Below the pieces are notes generated by a model that saw nothing but the letters and a program-made list of their open reading frames with translations, was not told the DNA's origin and ran no database searches. Of a stretch of 19,107 nucleotides of DNA, positions 7,756 through 13,317 are shown piece by piece (position 1 is the first letter of the stretch; each line of letters opens with the position of its first letter). Origin of the DNA: Pseudomonadota bacterium (GTDB lineage: Bacteria; Pseudomonadota; Alphaproteobacteria; Sphingomonadales; Sphingomonadaceae). Location: the NCBI GenBank assembly GCA_023390415.1, contig JAEWCW010000110.1, positions 1 to 19,107 on the forward strand, in the 5' to 3' direction. The position numbers and the translations under genes are program-made.

Positions 7756-7783
7756 AAAAAAAAGCCCGCCTGGGAGGCGGGCC
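7756..7783 (-). terminator. Rho-independent attenuator terminator upstream of aroF
   Basis: Read on the minus strand, GCCCGCC-TCCCA-GGCGGGC forms a perfect 7-bp GC stem directly followed by eight T. It stands between the leader peptide stop (7812) and the aroF start (7723), so transcripts ending here would not include aroF. This is the 3:4 hairpin of a leader-peptide attenuator, not the terminator of aroB, because a promoter and the leader ORF lie between it and aroB. Confidence 0.92.
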
Positions 7784-7834
7784 TTCTGGGATCGTCAGCG
7801 CGAAGTGCGGTTCAGCAGCTTCTCGGCCATCGCC
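7776..7834 (-). promoter_or_regulatory. Proposed antiterminator pairing of the Trp attenuator
   Basis: In the leader RNA, GGCGAUGGCC (7834-7825) can pair with GGCCCGCC (7783-7776) as 4+4 base pairs with a two-base AU bulge. The second partner contains the whole rising arm of the terminator stem, so the two structures exclude each other. The first partner overlaps the last two Trp codons of the leader peptide, so it stays free when a ribosome stalls at the earlier WRWRW cluster. This is deduced by eye; no folding energies were computed. Confidence 0.6.
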
Positions 7835-7919
7835 AGGCGGGCACGCCACAGGTGGGCAGCCAGCGCCAACGCCACGCGGAAGCGGCGGCAAAGGTCGGGG
7901 CGAGGCGGACGGTGGTCAT
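7812..7919 (-). CDS. Tryptophan-rich leader peptide of the aroF-trpEG-aroK operon (trpL-like)
   Basis: A 35-codon ORF starts with ATG at 7919 (MTTVRLAPTF) and ends with TGA at 7812. It contains five Trp codons: three alternating with Arg in AWRWRWLP (residues 15-22) and two in AWRWP (28-32). Trp is normally about one residue in a hundred, so this composition is the signature of a ribosome-stalling sensor for charged tRNA-Trp. The stop lies about 30 bases before the terminator stem, and the last Trp codons overlap the proposed antiterminator segment, as expected for attenuation. No Shine-Dalgarno is visible, and the ATG is 8 bases from the -10 box, so translation is probably leaderless. No other function is expected for the peptide. 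Confidence 0.88.
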   Translation of the reverse strand: MTTVRLAPTFAAASAWRWRWLPTCGVPAWRWPRSC

Positions 7920-7927
7920 CGCCGCGC

Positions 7928-7956
7928 GTCTAATGCACGCAGCGCGTGCCGGTCAA
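7928..7956 (-). promoter_or_regulatory. Promoter of the aroF-trpE-trpG-aroK operon with palindromes
   Basis: TTGACC (7956-7951) and TTAGAC (7933-7928) are separated by exactly 17 bases. Transcription should start at about 7920-7922, at or just before the leader ATG. The spacer contains the perfect dyad GCACGC-AGC-GCGTGC (7935-7949), and the 12-bp palindrome CAATCCGGATTG (7954-7965) overlaps the -35 box. Either could be an operator; no protein is assigned. The -10 match to the consensus is poor, although the -35 and spacing are good. Confidence 0.6.
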
Positions 7957-7986
7957 TCCGGATTGGGTGACGGGGCGGCGTTTCCC

Positions 7987-9087
7987 TCACCTCCCCCGCT
8001 GCCGTGCGAGGAAAGCCTCGACGTCCCCCAGGTCCACATTCGGCTTCACGAAGGCGTCGCCAATTCCCCGCACGAGGATGAACGCAACTTGCCCGGCGGT
8101 CGCCTTTTTGTCCTGGCGCATGTGCGTGACCAGCGCCGCCGGATCTGCATCGAACCGCGTCGGCAGCCCGACTGAGCGGAGATGCGCCGCCACGCGTTCG
8201 GCGTCGTCGGGCGCGCACAGGCGTCGCTCGACGGAGAAGCGGAAAGCGAGCAGCATGCCGAGCGCTACGGCTTCACCGTGCAGCAGCCGGTCCGAAAAGC
8301 CCGCCTCAGCCTCGAGCGCATGCCCGAACGTGTGGCCGAGGTTGAGCAGTGCGCGAATTCCTCCGGTCTCCCGCTCATCCTGCGCCACGATCCGAGCCTT
8401 CGCGGCCACGCTCCGGGCGATCGCATCGCGTCGGGCGTCCGTGTCTCCGGCCAGCAGCGCGCGCCCATGTTCCTCGCACCAGGCGAAGAATGGCGCATCG
8501 CCGAGCAGCCCGTATTTCACCACCTCGGCATAGCCCGCCCTCAACTGCCGCTCAGGCAGGCTGTCGAGGACATCGGTGTCGATCAAAACCAGGCTCGGCT
8601 GGTGGAACGCTCCGACCAGGTTCTTGCCGGCCCGCGTGTTGATCCCGGTCTTGCCGCCGACCGAGCTGTCCACCTGCGCGAGCAGCGTGGTCGGCACCTG
8701 CACGAAGCCGCAACCGCGTTTCAGGAGCGCCGCGGCAAGTCCCGCAAGGTCGCCGACCACGCCGCCGCCGAACGCCAGCAAATGGTCGCCGCGCCCGAGC
8801 TCCATCTCCAACAGCCGGTCGAGCAGGCTGGAAAGGCCGTCCCAACTCTTCGCGCCCTCGCCCTGCGGCACGAGGATCGGCTCGGCCTCGATCCCGGCAG
8901 AGCCGAGACCGGCCTCCAGCCGGCGTCCCTGAGCCTGCCAGACCGTCTCGTCACTGACCACCGCGACCCGCCCGGCCCGCGCGAAGCCGGCAAGGCGCTC
9001 GCCCGCTTGGTCGAGGAGGCCGGCGCCGATGAGCACCGGATAGGAGCGGCTTCCGAGGGCAACCTCGATGCGCTCTGGCTCGCTCAT
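7987..9087 (-). CDS. aroB: 3-dehydroquinate synthase
   Basis: This NAD- and zinc-dependent enzyme converts DAHP to 3-dehydroquinate, the second shikimate-pathway step. The family motifs are in order: GDHLLAFGGGVVGDLAG for NAD binding, PTTLLAQVDSSVGGKTGIN, GKNLVGAFHQP, the zinc-ligand-bearing GYAEVVKYG, LNLGHTFGHALE and LHGEAVALGM. The length (about 366 residues) is usual. Two in-frame ATGs are possible: 9087 gives a 4-nt ATGA overlap with the aroC stop, and 9093 gives a 10-nt overlap. The former matches the overlaps of the other genes and is preferred. It is the last gene of the aroA-aroC-aroB unit; the attenuated aroF promoter begins about 30 bases after its stop. Its 3' end has a modest hairpin (7966-7991) without a T run, so read-through into aroF is possible. 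Confidence 0.95.
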   Translation of the reverse strand: MSEPERIEVALGSRSYPVLIGAGLLDQAGERLAGFARAGRVAVVSDETVWQAQGRRLEAGLGSAGIEAEPILVPQGEGAKSWDGLSSLLDRLLEMELGRGDHLLAFGGGVVGDLAGLAAALLKRGCGFVQVPTTLLAQVDSSVGGKTGINTRAGKNLVGAFHQPSLVLIDTDVLDSLPERQLRAGYAEVVKYGLLGDAPFFAWCEEHGRALLAGDTDARRDAIARSVAAKARIVAQDERETGGIRALLNLGHTFGHALEAEAGFSDRLLHGEAVALGMLLAFRFSVERRLCAPDDAERVAAHLRSVGLPTRFDADPAALVTHMRQDKKATAGQVAFILVRGIGDAFVKPNVDLGDVEAFLARQRGR

Positions 9088-10154
9088 CGGCATTGGGCCC
9101 GGTGCAGCAGCTTATGGTCGGCGAGGGTGAGCGCGACCATTGCCTCCACCACCGGCACGCCGCGTATGGCCACGCACGGGTCGTGCCGTCCGGTCGTCCG
9201 GATCTCCGTCTCCGCACCGGTTCGGTCGACCGTCCTGAGCGGCGAGGAGATCGAGGAGGTCGGCTTGAATGCCGCGCGCACGATGAGGTCCTGCCCCGTC
9301 GAGATCCCGCCGAGCACGCCTCCGGCATGGTTGGCGAGGAAGGTCGGCCGACCGCCGTCGCCCGCCCTCATCTCGTCCGCATTCTCGCGTCCAGTCGCGC
9401 GCGCAGCCGCGAACCCGTCTCCGACCTCGACGGCCTTGACGGCGTTGATCGACATGATCGCGCCGGCGAGATCCGCATCGAGCTTGCCATAGACCGGCGC
9501 ACCCCAGCCCGCCGGCACGCCGCTCACCACGCACTCGGCGACGGCGCCGAGCGAATCCCCGCTCTTGCGCGCAGCATCGATCCGCTCCGCCCAGCGCGCG
9601 GCAGCGGCGGCATCGGGCGAGAAGAAGGGATTTGCGTCGATCTGATCGGCGTCGAACGCATCCCTGTCGATCGCACCGCCGCCGAGCTCGACCAGATAGG
9701 CCCTGATGCTCAGCTCGGGGACGATCAGCCGGGCGATCGCGCCGGCCGCCACCCGCATCGCGGTCTCCCGCGCGGAGGACCGCCCACCGCCCCTCCAGTC
9801 GCGCAGGCCGTACTTGGCCTCGTAGACATAGTCTGCGTGGCCCGGCCGATAGGCGCCCGCAATCTCCTCATAATCTTTCGATCGGCTGTCCACATTGTCG
9901 ATGACGAGCGAGATGGGGGTGCCGGTCGTCCGGCCCTCGAACGTCCCGGAAAGGATGCGCACGGCGTCGGGCTCGCGCCGCTGCGTCGCGTAGCGGGACG
10001 TTCCGGGGCGGCGCCGGTCGAGCCAGGGCTGGATATGCGCCTCGCTGAGCTGGATCCCGGGCGGGCAGCCGTCGACGACCGCGCCGATTGCGGGTCCGTG
10101 GCTTTCGCCCCAGGTGGTGACCCGCAGCAGGCGGCCGAAACTGTTGACGCTCAT
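9084..10154 (-). CDS. aroC: Chorismate synthase
   Basis: This enzyme converts 5-enolpyruvylshikimate-3-phosphate to chorismate with reduced FMN as cofactor, the last step of the common pathway. The 356-residue sequence carries the signatures TTWGESHGPAIGAVVDGCPPG (13-33), the RRPGTSRYATQRREPD region, YRPGHADYVYEAKYG, DWRGGGRSSARETAMRVAAGA, and near the C-terminus GRHDPCVAIRGVPVVEAM. The FMN- and substrate-binding Arg/His residues in these blocks are intact. The ATG at 10154 overlaps the aroA stop (ATGA), and its own stop overlaps aroB in the same way, so the three genes are probably translated as a coupled set. EPSP synthase directly before chorismate synthase places two consecutive reactions side by side. 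Confidence 0.97.
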   Translation of the reverse strand: MSVNSFGRLLRVTTWGESHGPAIGAVVDGCPPGIQLSEAHIQPWLDRRRPGTSRYATQRREPDAVRILSGTFEGRTTGTPISLVIDNVDSRSKDYEEIAGAYRPGHADYVYEAKYGLRDWRGGGRSSARETAMRVAAGAIARLIVPELSIRAYLVELGGGAIDRDAFDADQIDANPFFSPDAAAAARWAERIDAARKSGDSLGAVAECVVSGVPAGWGAPVYGKLDADLAGAIMSINAVKAVEVGDGFAAARATGRENADEMRAGDGGRPTFLANHAGGVLGGISTGQDLIVRAAFKPTSSISSPLRTVDRTGAETEIRTTGRHDPCVAIRGVPVVEAMVALTLADHKLLHRAQCR

Positions 10155-11476
10155 GCCGGCTCTATCTCCGCCCCGAGCCCGCGCATCAACGCCGCGAAAC
10201 CGGGGAAGCTTGTGTCGATCATGTCCGCGCGGTCCACCACGACCGGCCGTTGCGCGGCAAGCCCCAGAACCAAAAACGACATGGCAATCCGATGGTCGCC
10301 CTGCGTCTCTACCTGGGCACCGCCGGGTGGAGGCCCGCCGCAGCCTTGCACGATCAATGTGTCGCCGTCGATATCGGCCTCAACGCCGCAGGCGCGCAGC
10401 CCGGCGACGATCGCCGCCAATCGATCGCTCTCCTTCACCCGCAGCTCGGCGAGGCCGCGCATCACCGTCTCCCCTTCCGCGCAGGCAGCTGCGACCGCGA
10501 GGATGGGGAATTCGTCGATCATCGAGGGCGCTCGCTCGGGCGGGACCTCGACACCCCGAAGCCCGCTGCTTGCCGCGCGAAGCTCTGCAACCATCTCGCC
10601 GCCGGGGCTCTGCTGCGGTTCGGCTGAGAGTTCCGCCCCCATCTCCCGAAGAGTCTCGAACAGCCCGAAGCGCAGCGGATTTGCGAGCACATTCGAAAGC
10701 TGCAGAGAGGAATCCCTCGTGACCAGCGCCGCCACCAGCGGGAACGCGGCAGAAGACGGGTCCGCCGGCACACCCACCGGCGCCCCCTTCAACCGTCGCT
10801 CGCTGCCGAGCCGGACGCTGACACCTTGGGGGTCTGGCCGCACCTCCAGCTCGGCGCCGAATGCGCGAAGCATGCGCTCGGTGTGGTCTCGCGAAGGTCT
10901 GCCCTCGATCACCTCGACCTCGCCCTCCGCGTTCAGTCCCGCAAGAAGAATGGCGGACTTGACCTGCGCCGAAGCCGTTTCGTTCACGAAGCATATGCCG
11001 CGGAGCCCGCCCCCGTTCACCGTCACCGGGAGCGTTGGGCCGCCTTCGATCCGGGCGCCCATGCGCCGCAGCGGCGCCGTCACCCGGTCCATCGGCCGGC
11101 TGCTGAGCGATTCATCGCCGGTGAACCGGACGGTCAGCGGGTAACCCGCCGCCGCCCCCATGAGCAGACGAACGCAGGTCCCAGCATTGCCGCAATCGAC
11201 GGCCCCAGTCGGCGATCGCCAAGGGGCTCCTTCCACCTCGACGACACCGCCCACGTCGCGGACGGATGCGCCAAGCGCGCGGACGGCGGCGAGGGTGCGA
11301 AGCACATCCGCGCTCTCGAGGAGGCCCTCGATCCGCGTCCTCCCGGTCGCCATCGCGCCGAGAATCAGCGCGCGGTGCGAGATGGACTTGTCGCCCGGGA
11401 TGATCGGCTCGCCCTGGAGACGGCGGCTGGGACGACCGCGCATCAAGGCGGCGGATGGTTGTGCTTGAACCTTCAC
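10151..11476 (-). CDS. aroA: EPSP synthase (3-phosphoshikimate 1-carboxyvinyltransferase), class II-like
   Basis: This enzyme transfers the enolpyruvyl group of PEP to shikimate-3-phosphate. The 441-residue protein has PGDKSISHRALILGAMATG near the N-terminus, CGNAGTCVRLLMG, SLSSRPMDRV, ASAQVKSAILLAGLN, RDHTERML, DPSSAAFPLVAAL, APSMIDEFPILAVAAA, LRVKESDRL and DHRIAMSFLVLGL. The pattern resembles the class II (CP4-like) enzymes. However, the glycine of GNAGT is kept where CP4 has alanine, so the glyphosate-tolerant change is absent. The likely start is GTG at 11476; an alternative ATG lies at 11443. It is the first gene of aroA-aroC-aroB. The first 365 bases are also covered, in another frame, by the run-on of the EAL gene. 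Confidence 0.95.
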   Translation of the reverse strand: MKVQAQPSAALMRGRPSRRLQGEPIIPGDKSISHRALILGAMATGRTRIEGLLESADVLRTLAAVRALGASVRDVGGVVEVEGAPWRSPTGAVDCGNAGTCVRLLMGAAAGYPLTVRFTGDESLSSRPMDRVTAPLRRMGARIEGGPTLPVTVNGGGLRGICFVNETASAQVKSAILLAGLNAEGEVEVIEGRPSRDHTERMLRAFGAELEVRPDPQGVSVRLGSERRLKGAPVGVPADPSSAAFPLVAALVTRDSSLQLSNVLANPLRFGLFETLREMGAELSAEPQQSPGGEMVAELRAASSGLRGVEVPPERAPSMIDEFPILAVAAACAEGETVMRGLAELRVKESDRLAAIVAGLRACGVEADIDGDTLIVQGCGGPPPGGAQVETQGDHRIAMSFLVLGLAAQRPVVVDRADMIDTSFPGFAALMRGLGAEIEPA

Positions 11477-13082
11477 TTCCCGACCGATCGCTGAATTGGG
11501 CCTCTGCCACTAGTGGCGCGCCCGCCATTCGCAATCCCAAAGAACCATCGTTGGCCCGGGGGAGATTTGTGAGCGCCACCAAAAGCGTTGGGCCGAGCCA
11601 CTTACGCGTGAAGCACGAGGAGCGGCTATTCCACGGCGTCAGCCCAGGCGCCGGCAACGGTCGTGCATTCCCCCCCCGATCGAGCATCGTCAGGAACGGC
11701 CGCGCATCCCACCCCGGGCCGACGTCCAACCCCTGCTCGAGCATGTCGTCCAATTTGCCGGCCTCCATGGGCGCAGCGAAAAGATAGCCTTGCCCGATCG
11801 AGCAGCCCAAGGCCTGCATGATCGCGCGTTCTGAATCCGTCTCGATGCCCTCCGCGACGATCCGGATGTCGAGCGCCGCGCCCAGCTTGATCACGCTTTC
11901 CACGATGACGCGCTTGGTTGCGCTGTGCGCCACGTCGCGGACGAAGCTCCGGTCGACCTTGATTTCTGTGAGTGGGAAGCTCTCGAGATATCTCAGGTTG
12001 GAATAGCCCGTGCCGAAATCGTCGATGGAGATGCCGATGCCCAGGCGACGCAGCTCGTCGAGCGCGCGGCGAATATCCTCCGGCTCGCCGACCATCAAAT
12101 TCTCGGTGAGCTCCAGGGTCAGCCACTCGGCTTGGCAGCCGGTCTCGTCGAGCACCTGTTGGACCAGGGCGACCATATCCCGCTGAGTGAACTCGATGAC
12201 GGAGACGTTGAAGGCGAAGCGGATCGGCGCGCCGCGATCCCGATTGACCTGTACCGCATGCGCCGCGAGCGTGCGCAAGCCCCAGGCGCCGATTTCCAGG
12301 ATCGCACCGGTTTCTTCCGCTACGCCGATGAACCGGCTGGGGGGCTGCATCCCGAACACGCCGTGGTCCCACCGAAGCAGAGCCTCCGCGCCGACCAGCT
12401 TTCCCGAGCCGAGCTCGAACTGCGGCTGAAAGTGAAAGAGCAGCTCCTGGTTCGTCACGGCCGTCTGCAGCTCGCTCGCCAGCCGGATCCGGTTGCGAGC
12501 CTCCCGCTCGTCGGCGGCTGCGAAGGCCTCGGGACGGTGCGGAGGCTTCGCCTTGGCCCGCTGTAGCGCCATACCCGCCTGCCGAACGAGCTGGAGGGGG
12601 TTCGTACCGGAGGTCCCAAGCGCAAAGCCGGCGGCGAACTGAACCGCCACCGACGTCCCCGGGAGAACGAAGCGCGGCTTCAGCAGCTGGAGCACATCGT
12701 CGATCATGCTTGCGGAGCGGCCGGGATCCTCGAGTTCCAAGGCGAGGGCAAAGGTGTTGGTGCCCACGCGCGACACAGCCGCCGCCGGCAGCGACGCCAG
12801 GCGCTCGGCGACCGAGCGAAGCAGTGCGTCCCCTGCGTCATAGCCGAAGCCGCTGTTGACATCGTGGAAGCGGAGGATGTCGAGCTTGACGATCATCAAA
12901 ACGGATGCCGCCTGCGGGTCCCGCGCCTCCAGCCGGTCGAGCAGACCGTCCCGGTCGAGCAGGCCGGTCAGGCGATCGACGCCCGCCGCGCGAGCCACAT
13001 CGCGAGCAAGCTTGGCCCGCCAGCCAGGCAAGGGCCATCGCATCCATCGACCGCCGCTGGGCATATGCCTGGGCAGCGGCAT
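11112..13082 (-). CDS. GGDEF(degenerate)-EAL protein, predicted c-di-GMP phosphodiesterase
   Basis: Residue numbers here count from the TTG at 13085, one codon before the ATG. A short Arg/Trp-rich N-terminus (GGRWMRWPLPGWRAK) precedes a GGDEF domain (about 37-190) whose catalytic motif reads GTNTF (108-112), so it should not make c-di-GMP. The EAL domain (about 200-450) is complete: EALLRW (234-239), N293 in NVS, E325/E328 in ELTEN, D355/D356 in DDFGTGYSNL, K376 in IKVDRSF, E412 in VAEGIET and Q432 in GQGYLF. This predicts c-di-GMP hydrolysis in the cytoplasm, linking the cell to biofilm and motility control. After residue 470 the frame crosses a run of eight G and runs on, with Arg-rich low-complexity sequence, 365 bases into aroA. 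A +1 frame there would stop at 11626 after VAGAWADAVE, a more natural end. No ribosome binding site precedes the ATG; it overlaps the stop of an upstream short ORF. Confidence 0.85.
   Translation of the reverse strand: MPLPRHMPSGGRWMRWPLPGWRAKLARDVARAAGVDRLTGLLDRDGLLDRLEARDPQAASVLMIVKLDILRFHDVNSGFGYDAGDALLRSVAERLASLPAAAVSRVGTNTFALALELEDPGRSASMIDDVLQLLKPRFVLPGTSVAVQFAAGFALGTSGTNPLQLVRQAGMALQRAKAKPPHRPEAFAAADEREARNRIRLASELQTAVTNQELLFHFQPQFELGSGKLVGAEALLRWDHGVFGMQPPSRFIGVAEETGAILEIGAWGLRTLAAHAVQVNRDRGAPIRFAFNVSVIEFTQRDMVALVQQVLDETGCQAEWLTLELTENLMVGEPEDIRRALDELRRLGIGISIDDFGTGYSNLRYLESFPLTEIKVDRSFVRDVAHSATKRVIVESVIKLGAALDIRIVAEGIETDSERAIMQALGCSIGQGYLFAAPMEAGKLDDMLEQGLDVGPGWDARPFLTMLDRGGNARPLPAPGLTPWNSRSSCFTRKWLGPTLLVALTNLPRANDGSLGLRMAGAPLVAEAQFSDRSGSEGSSTTIRRLDARSSQPPSPGRADHPGRQVHLAPRADSRRDGDREDADRGPPRERGCASHPRRRPRAWRIRPRRGRCRRGGRSPLAIADWGRRLRQCWDLRSSAHGGGGGLPADRPVHRR
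11507..11534 (-). promoter_or_regulatory. Candidate promoter of aroA-aroC-aroB
   Basis: TTGCGA (11534-11529) and TAGTGG (11512-11507) have a 16-base spacer, and the expected start is about 25 bases before the aroA GTG. The -10 region lies inside a perfect 12-bp palindrome, GCCACTAGTGGC (11506-11517). The match to the consensus is moderate, and the assignment rests mainly on position between the probable end of the EAL gene and aroA. Confidence 0.35.
11670..11677 (-). repeat. G8 homopolymer near the 3' end of the EAL gene
   Basis: Eight consecutive C on the plus strand (G on the coding strand) follow the EAL domain codons TMLDRGG. One extra G would end the protein at a TAG at 11626-11628. One fewer would end it about 14 residues after the start of the tract. 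As given, the frame stays open to 11112. This is either a slippage site, a fixed frameshift or a sequencing error. Confidence 0.7.
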
Positions 13083-13195
13083 CAACGCGCGATCCGGAAT
13101 GCTTTGGAGGCGGCCGGTCCCAGGCGACCACCTGCGTTGGCCCAGTCCGCGCCCCGTCGCGTGCCCTGGACGGCACCACCGCTGGATAGCATCAT
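13082..13195 (-). CDS. Short ORF coupled to the EAL gene, or displaced N-terminus of it
   Basis: A 37-codon ORF begins with two ATG codons (13195 and 13192) preceded at 5 bases by GGGAG, the best ribosome binding site in this part of the window. It encodes MMLSSGGAVQG and then a basic, Gly/Ala-rich stretch, and ends with FRIAR. Its TGA overlaps the ATG of the EAL gene as TGATG, and the EAL gene has no ribosome binding site of its own. Two readings are possible: a small upstream peptide whose translation re-initiates at the EAL gene, or the true EAL N-terminus separated by a one-base frameshift. The peptide resembles nothing I recognise. Confidence 0.35.
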   Translation of the reverse strand: MMLSSGGAVQGTRRGADWANAGGRLGPAASKAFRIAR

Positions 13196-13317
13196 TCTCT
13201 CTCCCGCCGGTGCTGTGATGGTCCTGCCTGTCCGACGGGGCCGCTCTCGAGGCCCCCGATCTGCACTGTTTGCGGCTCAGGACGCCTTGAAGGCCGCTAC
13301 GGTAACAATACCGAAGA
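13196..13317 (-). other. Intergenic region after the FixJL-fusion gene
   Basis: Two small hairpins follow the stop of the fusion gene: CGGTA-ACAA-TACCG at 13300-13313 and GGGGCC-8 nt-GGCCCC at 13237-13256. Neither has a T run, so they are weak terminator candidates. No convincing promoter for the downstream genes is seen, and read-through from the fusion gene is possible. Confidence 0.35.

Noticed and set aside
7756..7783. Ordinary terminator of the aroA-aroC-aroB operon
   Set aside because: A promoter and a Trp-rich leader ORF lie between aroB and the hairpin, so it belongs to the aroF leader.
7724..7891. 56-residue N-terminal extension of AroF in the longest open frame
   Set aside because: It would be read through the attenuator terminator; the family starts at MIIVLKP, exactly at 7723.
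9093..11144. 683-codon open frame on the plus strand opposite aroC and aroA
   Set aside because: Arg/Pro/Ser-rich with no domain; it is the antisense shadow of two certain enzymes in high-GC DNA.
10151..11476. EPSP synthase as a naturally glyphosate-tolerant class II enzyme
   Set aside because: Although class II-like overall, it keeps glycine in GNAGT, where the CP4 enzyme has alanine, so the key tolerance change is absent.
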